The notes below the pieces were generated by a model, which saw nothing but the letters and a program-made list of their open reading frames with translations, was not told the DNA's origin and searched no databases. A DNA stretch of 64,000 bases from Polynucleobacter necessarius (GTDB taxonomy: Bacteria > Pseudomonadota > Gammaproteobacteria > Burkholderiales > Burkholderiaceae), in NCBI GenBank assembly GCA_900095165.1, contig LT606947.1, forward strand, positions 1,116,001 to 1,180,000. The letters run 5' to 3'. Made by a program: the position numbers and the translations under genes. Within the stretch, counting starts at the first letter, position 1. Every line of letters starts with the position of its first letter. Below are positions 36,596-45,934 of this stretch, in pieces.

Positions 36596-38511
36596 GCCGC
36601 GACTTTCTTCAACTTCATTCGATAGCGCTTATCCGACATTGCCAATATGCCACCCAATGCCATCAATAAACAGCCGCCCCAAATCCAATCAACAAAAGGC
36701 TTGTAATAGACACGAACGGCCCATGTTTTATCTTCCAACTCTTCGCCCAATGAAACATAGATATCTCTAGTGAGACCTGCATCAATTGCCGCCTCAGTCA
36801 TTGGCATAGTTGAAGAGAAATAACTCCGCTTTTCTGGATACATTGTGGCTTCGAGTTTCCCATTGCGGGTTAGCAAGAAAGTGCCCTGCATTGCTTTGTA
36901 GTTGGGGCCACGTACAGCGCTGACACCCTTGAGCTGAATGTCATAGCCGCCAACACTAACACTTTCACCTGCAAGCATGCGTACATCTTTTTCTTCTTGG
37001 TAAGCGCCCACAATAGTGACGGCAATAACAAACACCGCTATACCGAGATGCGCTACCTGCATGCCGATGAATGAACGTGTAGGCTTACCTGCCTTTACCT
37101 GGCGAATAATCTGTAGCACGCCTGAAGTAATCACCCAGAAGGCCAATAAGAAACCAAGACTGCTAAGCCAACTAAATTCACCCATGACAAATGGAATCAA
37201 AGCCGCGGCAATCACTGCCACCAATACTGCAATCCATAAGCGTTTAATCACATCGAATAGATTGGAGTTTTTCCAGCTAGTCCAGGGTCCAATTCCCATC
37301 AGCACCAATAAAGGAATCATGATGGGCACAAAGACGCTATTGAAGTATGGAGGTCCCACTGAGATCTTTCCTAGATGCAGGGCATCAATCAGTAATGGGT
37401 AGAGGGTACCCAAGAGCACGGATGCTGCAGACACCACCAAAAAAACATTACCAAGCAAGATAAAAGTTTCGCGCGAAGTTAAGCTGAACTTACCGCCAAG
37501 CGTACTTTTGAGAGCGCGCCAAGCATAGAGCGTTAAGGAAGAGCCAACCACCAAGACTAAGAAAATCAAAATAAAAATGCCGCGCCTCGGATCGGTCGCA
37601 AATGCGTGAACTGAAGTCAGAACTCCCGAGCGAACTAAGAAGGTTCCCAAAAGTGAAAGTGAGAAAGCAGTAATAGCTAGCAACACTGTCCAACTCTTAA
37701 ATCCGCCACGCTTTTCAGTCACTGCTAATGAGTGAAGCAATGCAGTACCAACAAGCCATGGAATGAACGAAGCATTTTCAACGGGATCCCAGAACCACCA
37801 ACCACCCCAACCCAATTCGTAATAAGCCCACCAAGAGCCCAGAGCAATACCGAGCGTCAGAAATACCCAAGCAGCCGTTGTCCAAGGACGCGACCAGCGC
37901 GCCCAAGCGGCATCCAATCGGCCAGACAGTAAAGAAGCAATCGCAAAAGCAAATGCTACTGAAAAACCAACGTAGCCCATGTAGAGCATTGGTGGATGAA
38001 ATACCAATCCCGGATCTTGCAGAAGCGGATTTAAGGAGCGGCCATCTTGCGCAGCCGGCAAGAGTCTCTCAAAAGGATTCGATGTAGTAAGCACAAACAA
38101 GAGAAGGCCTGTAGTCACCAAACCTAAAACACCAATCACGCGAGCGACCATAAATTCATCGAGTGATTTGGAAAGTTGGGCAACCAAGAATGTCCAAGTA
38201 GATAACAGAAAGATCCAAAGCAATAAGGAGCCTTCATGACCACCCCATACCGCACCTAAGCGATAGATAACGGGCATTTGTGAGTTTGAATGCTCTGCTA
38301 CATAAAGGACAGAAAAATCATTCGCATAAAAACTCCAGGCCAAAATCACAAATGCAATAGCTAGTAATAGAAATACCGATTGTGCTGCCGGCCTTGCTAA
38401 CAAAATCCACTCGCGACGACCCTGGTGCACACCGACTAATGGAAGCATCCCCTGAATGATGGCGATGCATAAAGCAAGGATTAATGCGTAATGCCCAAAC
38501 TCAGGAATCAT
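36592..38511 (-). CDS. ccmF: Haem lyase subunit CcmF
   Basis: This 639-residue integral membrane protein has about 14-15 hydrophobic segments. It contains the WWD-like haem-handling block GWGGWWFWDPVENASF and the conserved VWGGHEGSLLLW block. With CcmH and CcmI it ligates haem to apocytochromes. Its ATG overlaps the ccmE stop (TAATG). Confidence 0.97.
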   Translation of the reverse strand: MIPEFGHYALILALCIAIIQGMLPLVGVHQGRREWILLARPAAQSVFLLLAIAFVILAWSFYANDFSVLYVAEHSNSQMPVIYRLGAVWGGHEGSLLLWIFLLSTWTFLVAQLSKSLDEFMVARVIGVLGLVTTGLLLFVLTTSNPFERLLPAAQDGRSLNPLLQDPGLVFHPPMLYMGYVGFSVAFAFAIASLLSGRLDAAWARWSRPWTTAAWVFLTLGIALGSWWAYYELGWGGWWFWDPVENASFIPWLVGTALLHSLAVTEKRGGFKSWTVLLAITAFSLSLLGTFLVRSGVLTSVHAFATDPRRGIFILIFLVLVVGSSLTLYAWRALKSTLGGKFSLTSRETFILLGNVFLVVSAASVLLGTLYPLLIDALHLGKISVGPPYFNSVFVPIMIPLLVLMGIGPWTSWKNSNLFDVIKRLWIAVLVAVIAAALIPFVMGEFSWLSSLGFLLAFWVITSGVLQIIRQVKAGKPTRSFIGMQVAHLGIAVFVIAVTIVGAYQEEKDVRMLAGESVSVGGYDIQLKGVSAVRGPNYKAMQGTFLLTRNGKLEATMYPEKRSYFSSTMPMTEAAIDAGLTRDIYVSLGEELEDKTWAVRVYYKPFVDWIWGGCLLMALGGILAMSDKRYRMKLKKVAA

Positions 38512-38942
38512 TATTTATTTCCATTTTTTTGAGCTTGCTCTAAAGCATGCTTAGCCTCTGGAGGCATGTAGTTTTCATCATGCTTAGCCAATACTTCGCT
38601 AGCAATAAATTGCCCATCTGGATTAAGGCGACCTTGAATGACCGCGCCCTTACCCTCTTTAAATAAATCCGGAAGGATGCCGGTGTAGGCCACAGGAATA
38701 TCCTTCACCATATCGGTGATGACAAAGTGCACTGTTAAACCATTTCGTTTAACCGATCCATCTTTGACCATGCCACCAATTCGGAAAACTTGACCAGCAG
38801 GTGATTTACCAGCTGCTACCTCACTAGGAGTGACATACAAAGCGATATTACTATTCAGGGCATTCAAAATAAGTACCGCTGCAATACCAATAGCAATGAG
38901 TGCACCAACAATAATGGCTGCCCGTTTATGTCTTGGTTTCAC
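38511..38942 (-). CDS. ccmE: Periplasmic haem chaperone CcmE
   Basis: This 143-residue protein has an N-terminal membrane anchor (about 8-28), an OB-fold periplasmic domain ([12 protein letters not shown]) and the haem-binding His121 with Tyr125 in [11 protein letters not shown]. It carries haem from CcmC to CcmF. Its start overlaps ccmD. Confidence 0.96.
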   Translation of the reverse strand: MKPRHKRAAIIVGALIAIGIAAVLILNALNSNIALYVTPSEVAAGKSPAGQVFRIGGMVKDGSVKRNGLTVHFVITDMVKDIPVAYTGILPDLFKEGKGAVIQGRLNPDGQFIASEVLAKHDENYMPPEAKHALEQAQKNGNK

Positions 38943-39127
38943 TTGCCACCCTTTTGATCAAACTGCTCGGCCATCACTTCACACTGAAGTCTGCGTACGA
39001 TCGTTTTATGCCGTGCGCGGACAGCCAGCAGCTCTAAAAAGAGCACTAAGGCACAAACGCCAAAGCTACACCATACGTACAGTGCGTAACCACCCATCGC
39101 AAAGAATTCAGCTGGACTATTCCACAT
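38939..39127 (-). CDS. ccmD: Haem exporter subunit CcmD
   Basis: This 62-residue single-span protein begins with [21 protein letters not shown], the CcmD pattern, then a basic tail. It assists release of holo-CcmE from CcmABC. It overlaps ccmC (TAATG) and ccmE. Confidence 0.9.
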   Translation of the reverse strand: MWNSPAEFFAMGGYALYVWCSFGVCALVLFLELLAVRARHKTIVRRLQCEVMAEQFDQKGGK

Positions 39128-39897
39128 TAAGGCCTCACCTCGTTTAATTGCTTAACCCAATCCGCATGAGCCTCGCGCTCCAGAATGATGGCACGGACAC
39201 GCATTAACCCTACTGCGATTGAGTACATCCAGAAACATAAAGCCATCAACAACATTCCCCACAGCATGGTCTGGGCCATGGCTGGAGTCTTGGTTAATGA
39301 AACTGAGGCGCCTTGATGCAAGGTATTCCACCATTTCACTGAAAAATAAATAATGGGCACGTTCACTACACCAACCAAGGCCAAGATCGCGCCCGCTTTA
39401 TCGGCGCGGCGAGCATTGTCAATGGAGGCTTGTAAGGCAATAAATCCGAGGTATAGAAAGAGCAAAATTAATTCAGAAGTTAAGCGCGCATCCCACACCC
39501 ACCAAGCACCCCACATAGGCTTACCCCAGAAAGCACCAGTCCACAAAGACAGGAAAGCCATCCAAGCTCCAATCGGAGCTAAGGCCTGCGCCATCATGGC
39601 GGATAGGCAGGTATTAAAGACCAAACCCAATCCCGCCCAAGTGGCCATGACTATATAAATGAACATGGACATCCAAGAAGCAGGGACATGGATGAAAATA
39701 ATGCGGTAACCCTGACCCTGCACTGCATCTACTGGCGCCACGAAGAAGCTCACCCACAATCCGGCAGCTCCAAAAATAACAGTGAGCGCCAAGAACCAGG
39801 GGATCATTTTTCCAGCCAGCGGATAAAACGTACTTGGGCTAGAGAACTTGAACCAGTTCAGCACGCGACTAGAAGATAAATTATTTACATTACTCAT
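39127..39897 (-). CDS. ccmC: Haem exporter protein CcmC
   Basis: This 256-residue membrane protein has about six hydrophobic segments and the WWD motif MWGAWWVWDARLTSE (about residues 131-145), with flanking conserved His in FIHVPASW and the later NTLHQGAS block. It loads haem on CcmE. It overlaps ccmB (ATGA). Confidence 0.95.
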   Translation of the reverse strand: MSNVNNLSSSRVLNWFKFSSPSTFYPLAGKMIPWFLALTVIFGAAGLWVSFFVAPVDAVQGQGYRIIFIHVPASWMSMFIYIVMATWAGLGLVFNTCLSAMMAQALAPIGAWMAFLSLWTGAFWGKPMWGAWWVWDARLTSELILLFLYLGFIALQASIDNARRADKAGAILALVGVVNVPIIYFSVKWWNTLHQGASVSLTKTPAMAQTMLWGMLLMALCFWMYSIAVGLMRVRAIILEREAHADWVKQLNEVRP

Positions 39898-40559
39898 TCG
39901 ATAGCAATCTTGACCGCATTAGCACTAACCCAAGGCACAAATGCTAATGCCAAAATGAATAAAGCGCCTAATAGTGAAAAATGCCCCGTGATATCAAGCC
40001 CCACGCCGCTGGCGTACACTGCACCAGCACCAAAAATCAATACAGGAATATAAAGCGGCAAGATTAGAAGACTCATCAATACGCTGCCACCCCGCACCCC
40101 GAGGGTTAAGGCTGCACCAATTGAGCCCAGCAGGGATAAAACAGGTGTTCCCAATAATAAGGCTACCATCAACACCTTTAAAAACTGGACATCCAAATCA
40201 AACTGAATGCCAATCACCGGCGCCAGCAAGACTAAAGGCAGTCCGCATACTAGCCAATGAGCAACTATCTTGCCAAGCACTAATGCGGTAAATGAATTCG
40301 AGGACAGAACCAATTGCTCAAGGGTGCCATCTGCATAATCAGCTGCAAACATCCGCTGCAAACCCAGCAATGTAGAAAGCAAGGCGGCAACCCAAATGAC
40401 GCCAGATGCAATCTTTCTCAATAGGACAGAATCAGCGCCAATACCCAAGGGAAAGAGACTGGTCACAATCACAAAGAAAAATAATGCGGTCAACACCTCG
40501 CTCTTACGACGCATTACCAACAATAGATCGCGATGGACGATGGCAATAAAGGCGCTCAT
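39894..40559 (-). CDS. ccmB: Haem exporter permease CcmB
   Basis: This 221-residue ABC permease has about six hydrophobic segments. The FAADYADGTLEQLVLS block (about 68-83) and the LLGTPVLSLLGSIGAALTLG block are typical. It pairs with the CcmA ATPase. It overlaps ccmA (ATGA) and ccmC. Confidence 0.94.
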   Translation of the reverse strand: MSAFIAIVHRDLLLVMRRKSEVLTALFFFVIVTSLFPLGIGADSVLLRKIASGVIWVAALLSTLLGLQRMFAADYADGTLEQLVLSSNSFTALVLGKIVAHWLVCGLPLVLLAPVIGIQFDLDVQFLKVLMVALLLGTPVLSLLGSIGAALTLGVRGGSVLMSLLILPLYIPVLIFGAGAVYASGVGLDITGHFSLLGALFILALAFVPWVSANAVKIAIE

Positions 40560-41203
40560 AGATCCAGCACTCGCAGACCAGGAATGGCTAAGGGCTGATG
40601 ACTTGTCAGCACTACCAGCCCACCATTCTCAAGATGTTCCACTATTAAGCCCTGCAACTCGAGCACTGCATGGGCATCTAAAGCATTAAAAGGTTCGTCC
40701 AAAATCCAAACTTGTGCGTAACGTGTCACCATTCGCGCCATCAGGACGCGTTTTTTCTGGCCAGCAGATAAACAATTAACAGGCAAATCTTCGCGCCCTT
40801 TGAGACCAAATCGCCACAAGGAAGCAAAAGCATTCAGCTCTGAAAGAGCAACCCCATCAATTGCTGCATACAGGCGTAAGTTTTCCAGGGCACTGAGATC
40901 TTCTTTCAAGGCATCGCGATGCCCTAAAAACAAAAGTTGCCTGCGATATTCCAATGCATCTTTTTTGATGGAACAGCCATTCCAAAGAACTTCTCCAGAC
41001 TCTGGGGAAGTTAGGCCGGTGAGTAAGCGTAATAGACTTGTTTTTCCAATTCCATTCTCACCACGAATATGCAAACACTGGCCAGGCAATACCTGCAGGC
41101 TCAGCCCCGAAAATAGCTCTCGCTCACCCCGCACGCAGATGATCTCACGAACCTCAAGGGCCGCGACTGCGGATGGTGGAAAGGAGGAAATAGTGGCTGT
41201 CAT
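40556..41203 (-). CDS. ccmA: Haem exporter ATP-binding protein CcmA
   Basis: This 215-residue ABC ATPase has Walker A GENGIGKT (48-55), signature LSAGQ (145-149) and Walker B ending ILDEP (167-171). It is the first gene of ccmABCDEFGHI, in which every junction overlaps, so the whole set is expected to be made together. About 180 bp without a gene lies upstream and should contain the operon promoter; no clear consensus promoter was found. Confidence 0.95.
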   Translation of the reverse strand: MTATISSFPPSAVAALEVREIICVRGERELFSGLSLQVLPGQCLHIRGENGIGKTSLLRLLTGLTSPESGEVLWNGCSIKKDALEYRRQLLFLGHRDALKEDLSALENLRLYAAIDGVALSELNAFASLWRFGLKGREDLPVNCLSAGQKKRVLMARMVTRYAQVWILDEPFNALDAHAVLELQGLIVEHLENGGLVVLTSHQPLAIPGLRVLDL

Positions 41204-41386
41204 CGGAAGAAATGGCTTGAATCAAACCACCTCAGGCATTGTCCAAGACCCACTTAGGGCTGTCAAACGACCTAAAACAGCATTTACAGAATAAATTTCC
41301 TTTAATTCAAGCGCTTAGCTCATTATAAAGACTATTCAAACGAACCGAGCGGACTGGACTACCCAAGATTACCGCCAGCAAGCATC

Positions 41387-41797
41387 TTATTTCCAAAAAA
41401 TAGCCAGTTTTTGAGGTGCAGAGGCCTGAGCATTGACGGATCTCTTCTGGGTTACCCCCAGATAAGAGGCCTCAATTTGATATTGACCAACAGCCAAATT
41501 AATCAATATATAAGGGCCGTCTGCTTGCGCATCGAATATCACCTGATTCTGGGAGTTCAGAATTTTGATCATTGCACCAAAAATCCAAACTCCGCGACCA
41601 TTTTCTAGTTGAGATAACTCCACCAATAAAGGCCACCGCTTCGCCTCCGCCAAAATCGCCTGAGATTCTTCTTCACCGACACCACCAGAGATATAAGAGA
41701 TCCCCCGGGAGAGTTGCGTATCCGGAATTTGCGCATGCCCCACTGAAAAAATTACTACACCAACTGCCAAAAGAAAAAATTTCGCAAGCGATTTCAT
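41387..41797 (-). CDS. Exported protein of unknown function with carboxypeptidase-regulatory-like fold
   Basis: This 136-residue protein has a signal peptide (about 1-22, cleavage after GHA). The second half, with DGPYILINLAVGQYQIEASY and a following beta-rich stretch, resembles a small carboxypeptidase-regulatory/immunoglobulin-like fold. I cannot name a family. It lies between the ccm operon and an exported amidase on the same strand. A role in the cell envelope is inferred only from the signal. Confidence 0.65.
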   Translation of the reverse strand: MKSLAKFFLLAVGVVIFSVGHAQIPDTQLSRGISYISGGVGEEESQAILAEAKRWPLLVELSQLENGRGVWIFGAMIKILNSQNQVIFDAQADGPYILINLAVGQYQIEASYLGVTQKRSVNAQASAPQKLAIFWK

Positions 41798-41829
41798 TTG
41801 CTCACCCTCAAAGATATTCGACTAGTGAC

Positions 41830-42939
41830 CTAATTAATAGCAATATAAGACTGCGGTTTATTTAAATTGTAAAACTGAATACCTTTAGCACTTGGATCGA
41901 TCTTTTTCAAATCAAATGACAGCACGTTGGTCGTTTCAAACATCTTGATGTAGTACATCAAGCTTTTGTTATCAGCCACGACACTCCACTCGGTAATTTC
42001 AATGCCGCCTGCTCCGCCACCGTAAGCATTAGTAGCAGGAAGACTAATTGCGCCTAGTGGAATATCAAAACTACCCAAGATGTGCCAAGCAGCATTCGTT
42101 TGCTGTGCGGTAGAGTAGCTTGCAGAAACTGATTTGGTTAAAAAGAGTGCGCGAATGAAACGGCTTGGGCTTAAGTAATCTCCTGGCAATCCATGTAAAC
42201 CACTTCCTGAGCTTGGCGGTTCATAGCTAGCGCCATTAATGACAAGCGCATTGCGCTCAACATTGGAGAGGTTCGCATAGTTACCAATGTTATTGAGTTG
42301 ATCTCTAAACGCCGGATCATTCGTCATTACGCCTGTGGGATTATCGGTGATCACCAATTCGCCTTTAAGGTACTCAACTACGATACTTTTTCCTTTTGCA
42401 TCGTGCAATGTCATGCGCACCGGAGCAGATTGATTGTTATAAGCCGGAATAATCGAGCGATTAACCTTGATCTTAGTAAATGCAGTCTTTACTTCATCAA
42501 CGGTCGCAAAACTTGTTAAGGCATATATCAACATCTGAATCGAAGAAATACTATTTTCAGAGTCTGCTGGAGCAACCGCTTGATAAACAGCGGTATTTGG
42601 CGCATTCAATAAGCCGCCAACTAAACCTTTTTCATTCATGCCATCCACAAGCACGGGCATACCAAAACCATTCATACCAGCAACCGCATATTTTGTTACC
42701 CAATTTAATCCTGACCCTGACTTACTATCAACCCCAACACCCAGCATGGAAGTATTTTTAGGGACCACCGTTAACTGTGATTTGAGCGGTAAGCCGAACT
42801 CCATAGTGCGGCCATACACAAAGCCGACATCACTACCTTTTAAGAGAAAACTTGTACAAGCATTCCCCATGAGGGGTGCGAATGACAACGATGTTGCAAT
42901 AGAAGCAACCAACAGCTGTTTAAAAAAGGTGTAATTCAT
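41830..42939 (-). CDS. Linear amide C-N hydrolase, choloylglycine hydrolase family (Ntn type)
   Basis: This 369-residue exported enzyme has a signal peptide followed by Cys28 (GNACTSF), which would become the N-terminal nucleophile after processing. Arg in YGRTMEFG and later Asn-containing blocks (VDGMNEKGL; TNDPAF) fit the penicillin V acylase/bile salt hydrolase group. GAGGA precedes the ATG at 42939; a slightly longer frame is less likely. Family members hydrolyse N-acyl amides, including acyl-homoserine lactones in some cases; the substrate here is unknown. Confidence 0.87.
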   Translation of the reverse strand: MNYTFFKQLLVASIATSLSFAPLMGNACTSFLLKGSDVGFVYGRTMEFGLPLKSQLTVVPKNTSMLGVGVDSKSGSGLNWVTKYAVAGMNGFGMPVLVDGMNEKGLVGGLLNAPNTAVYQAVAPADSENSISSIQMLIYALTSFATVDEVKTAFTKIKVNRSIIPAYNNQSAPVRMTLHDAKGKSIVVEYLKGELVITDNPTGVMTNDPAFRDQLNNIGNYANLSNVERNALVINGASYEPPSSGSGLHGLPGDYLSPSRFIRALFLTKSVSASYSTAQQTNAAWHILGSFDIPLGAISLPATNAYGGGAGGIEITEWSVVADNKSLMYYIKMFETTNVLSFDLKKIDPSAKGIQFYNLNKPQSYIAIN

Positions 42940-43020
42940 GGAAATCCTCAATTGGGTTATTGATAGTTATTAACATTATTCTACAATCGAACTATCAAAA
43001 TTAGCCTACGGGGTAGACGT

Positions 43021-43043
43021 AAAAAGCCCGTATCTACGGGGCT
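43021..43043 (-). terminator. Intrinsic terminator downstream of the truncated quinone oxidoreductase
   Basis: On the minus strand AGCCCCGT and ACGGGCT form a short stem with one bulge, followed by TTTTTACG. It ends the truncated oxidoreductase and precedes the amidase gene. Confidence 0.7.
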
Positions 43044-43088
43044 CTTCAGCAATAAAAAATAAAAGGATTAATGCAGGGCAAACCTGAA

Positions 43089-43436
43089 TTAGGGTGTAAT
43101 GACAATCGCGCCCATAACTTTTCTACCCTCGGCCGCCTTATGCGCTTCAGCTGCTTGCTCAAGGGTGAACTTAGCACCGATTTGCACTTTGATTCGACCT
43201 TGAACAATCGCATCAAATACCGCCCGGGCATTTTCTTGAAGCAACTCTGGAGTAGCGTTATGCGGAAATACAGAAGGTCTGGTTAAGAAGAGACAGCCCT
43301 TCTTGTTGAGAATCTCTGGTTGAATTTCTGGTGCTGGACCAGAAGCGGCACCAAACAAAGCCACCGTAGCAAATGGAGCGGCACACTTGAGAGATCCCAA
43401 GAAAGTAGTTTTAGCAACTGAGTCGTAAACCACATT
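43089..43436 (-). pseudogene. NADPH:quinone oxidoreductase, C-terminal remnant
   Basis: About 114 residues match the last third of a zinc-independent quinone oxidoreductase of the MDR superfamily: VVYDSVAKTTFLGSL, then LNKKGCLFLTRPS and the C-terminal AAEAHKAAEGRK block. The N-terminal catalytic domain and the nucleotide-binding motif are absent. The similarity stops near 43436, exactly where a truncated nitroreductase begins on the other strand. The remnant still has its own terminator. Confidence 0.85.
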
Positions 43437-43437
43437 T

Positions 43438-43971
43438 AGATTAAGCGCGAGCTCAAGCGGATTGCAGCCATATGAGATCTATGTAATCACCAACCAAGAA
43501 TTGAGAGAGAAAATTAGAGCCGCCTCCAACGATCAATCCCAAGTTACAGACTGCTCATATTTACTTGTATTTGCTGCTTGGGATAACTACACCGCTGAGC
43601 GCATTAATGCTGCGTTTGATATGACCGAAACCATTCGCGACTTCAAGAGTGAGTCCGGAGCTGCTTATCGCCAAATGCTTCTCAAGTCTTATCCAAATAG
43701 AGACCTTGAAGTTAATTTCACTCATGCTGCCAAGCAAGCTTATATTGGTCTGGACACAGCGCTGATTGCTGCCGCCTATGAACAAGTCGACTGCACACCG
43801 ATGGAAGGATTTAGCCCAGATGCGGTAGATGAAATCCTAAACCTTAAATCTAAAGGCTTACGAAGCGTAGTCATGCTTCCACTGGGCTATCGAAAAGCTG
43901 ATGAGGACTGGCTAGTCACCTTAAAGAAAGTCAGACGAACTAAAGAACAATTTATCTCCTGGATTCAGTAA
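43438..43971 (+). pseudogene. Nitroreductase family protein, 5'-truncated
   Basis: The frame is open from about 43438 (RLSASSSGLQPYEIYVIT) to the stop at 43969-43971. It matches the NfsB-like nitroreductases from about residue 35 onward, including SQVTDCSYLLVFAAW and the C-terminal LPLGYRKADEDW. The N-terminal FMN-binding Arg region and the start codon are missing. No suitable start or promoter lies in front. It was joined to the oxidoreductase remnant by a deletion that removed both 5' ends. Confidence 0.85.
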
Positions 43972-43996
43972 GAGAACCGACCGACAAAGCATCGAT

Positions 43997-44026
43997 AAAA
44001 AATACCAGCCCAAGGGTTGGTATTTT
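43997..44026. terminator. Bidirectional intrinsic terminator
   Basis: AATACCAGCCC pairs with GGGTTGGTATT (11 bp with one G-T pair on one strand), flanked by A and T runs. It lies between the convergent nitroreductase remnant and amidohydrolase genes. Confidence 0.8.
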
Positions 44027-44046
44027 CATGAGCACAACCACCTATA

Positions 44047-45840
44047 TTATTGCGATGGTCTTGGTTTCTTTGTTTCTGAAACTAGAATTACCTTGCCACC
44101 CAATACCGTAGCAAATACTGGAACATCTTTAATTTTGATTGCAGGCACAGCTTGAGGGTCGCTATCGAGAACAGCAAAGTCTGCAAACTTACCTGCCTCA
44201 ATTGTTCCAACCTTATCCTCAATCCCCAGGGTATAAGCTGCATTAACAGTAATCATCTTCATGGCATCAGCAACTGATACCGACTCAGCTGGCGCCCAGA
44301 CTTTCCCGTCTTTATATACATCTCTACGAGTAACCGCCGAACAAACTTCTTTTAACGGCGCGGGTGCTGAAACCGGAGCATCGGAATGAATAGATGTGGG
44401 AATATCACTGCGAACTAATGTACCAAGACAAGTTGCATATGAAGCGCGATCGGCTCCCAAAGCCTTATATTCTAAATTTGCCCTTTCAGAAATATAAGAC
44501 ATATTCGCGCTAACGACCGCTCCTAGAGCCTTGATCTTTGCCGCCATTGCCGTAGATGAAATACCAAAATGATTGATCGTATAGCGATGATCAAAGCGCG
44601 GCTTATCATCGATCATGAGCTGCAGTGCATTAATAGAGTGTTGATTACCCACATCTCCATTGCTATGAATGTGAATGTGAAATCCTGCATCCCACCAAGG
44701 CTTCATGGCATTTGCAAACTCTTGGGATGATTTGTAGTTAGAAGATCCCAACGATCCATTGGTGTAGCCTGGGTGTTCCATGCGCATTGACTCAGGCAGA
44801 TAGCCTGCATCGCTATAGAACTTAACACCTTGAAATATCAGACGATCATTATCAAGTTGTACAAGATTTTGGGCTTCTGCAATTGCTTTATTCCCATACT
44901 TTTGAATAAATGGCTGAGCATAGACAGCTGGAACTAAGCGCAAAGCTCCTCCTGGTGATTCGGTATAACTTTTGGCAACCTTGGTTTCCATTTCAATATT
45001 CAGCGTGCCAAAAGCCATATCGCTAGATGTTGTAATACCTGCCTGCTGCATCAAATCGTTGATATACATCATGTCATTTGGAATTTCATGGGCCTTCATG
45101 ACATCCTTAGCAGCCAGACTCAAGATGTATTGAATTGCGGGAATTTCTAAAAACTGGCCATTCAGTTGACCATCTTTATCAAAGCCAACCCCTTTGATGT
45201 TTTCGGCCTTATCTGGCGTAATTCCATAATACTTAATCATGGCGCTATTGACATACATATCATGTCCAGAAGCATCCCAAACAATAATAGGCCGAGTAGC
45301 AGAAGCTTGATCCAATAGCTGACGATCAGGAATCTTACCCATGGCCACCATATCGTAACCCCAGGCCAGCATCGTTTGGTTGGGGTCTTTAATATCTTCT
45401 GAATATTTCTTTAACTGCGCCAGCGCAGCCTGTAGCGTGGGCACACCCGCAAAAGCAGGCCCCCAAGGATTTGGCATTGGTGATGGGGTCAGCAACGGCT
45501 TATTAAATAAAATGCCAGCCAGCAATGGGTGTGCATGAGGCTCAATGAAGCCTGGATACATTACTTTATTTGCAAATTCACGATTAATCTGCGTTGGATA
45601 CTTATCGGTCCAAGGCTTTAAGTCTTCCAGTGAACCCACCGACAAAATACGCCCATCAGCCACTGCAACTGCTGTTGCATTTGGAATGGCGGGATCCATC
45701 GTCACAATCTTTTTTGAGACAAAGACTGTGATATTTGAAACCTTAGGGGTCGATGGCGGATCAAGCAACTGAACCGCTAATGTCAACCCTGAGGCAAGAG
45801 AAAGAACGGCAACACAAATGATTTTAGATCTGAAATTCAT
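44047..45840 (-). CDS. Exported YtcJ-like amidohydrolase (amidohydrolase_3 type)
   Basis: This 597-residue metal-dependent hydrolase has an N-terminal signal or anchor segment (about 1-23). Metal ligands are visible in EPHAHPL (HxH, about residue 103), the HIHSNGD block, NHFGI and HSDAPVS. It belongs to the YtcJ/AepA-like group. Its neighbour at 45935-47641 is a second member, so the two arose by duplication or work on related substrates. The exact reaction, an amide or cyclic amide hydrolysis, is not known. Confidence 0.85.
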   Translation of the reverse strand: MNFRSKIICVAVLSLASGLTLAVQLLDPPSTPKVSNITVFVSKKIVTMDPAIPNATAVAVADGRILSVGSLEDLKPWTDKYPTQINREFANKVMYPGFIEPHAHPLLAGILFNKPLLTPSPMPNPWGPAFAGVPTLQAALAQLKKYSEDIKDPNQTMLAWGYDMVAMGKIPDRQLLDQASATRPIIVWDASGHDMYVNSAMIKYYGITPDKAENIKGVGFDKDGQLNGQFLEIPAIQYILSLAAKDVMKAHEIPNDMMYINDLMQQAGITTSSDMAFGTLNIEMETKVAKSYTESPGGALRLVPAVYAQPFIQKYGNKAIAEAQNLVQLDNDRLIFQGVKFYSDAGYLPESMRMEHPGYTNGSLGSSNYKSSQEFANAMKPWWDAGFHIHIHSNGDVGNQHSINALQLMIDDKPRFDHRYTINHFGISSTAMAAKIKALGAVVSANMSYISERANLEYKALGADRASYATCLGTLVRSDIPTSIHSDAPVSAPAPLKEVCSAVTRRDVYKDGKVWAPAESVSVADAMKMITVNAAYTLGIEDKVGTIEAGKFADFAVLDSDPQAVPAIKIKDVPVFATVLGGKVILVSETKKPRPSQ

Positions 45841-45883
45841 ATTTCTACTGGATGACTTTCGTTAACGAGAAATACTTAATAAA

Positions 45884-45904
45884 AACACCTGCCGAGGCAG
45901 GTGT
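45884..45904 (-). terminator. Intrinsic terminator of the second amidohydrolase gene
   Basis: ACACCTGCC and GGCAGGTGT form a perfect 9-bp stem with a two-base spacer; TTTTTATT follows on the minus strand. It lies 30 bp after the stop at 45935. Confidence 0.85.
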
Positions 45905-45934
45905 GAAAACAAAAATAAATTTACTGATAGCCGA

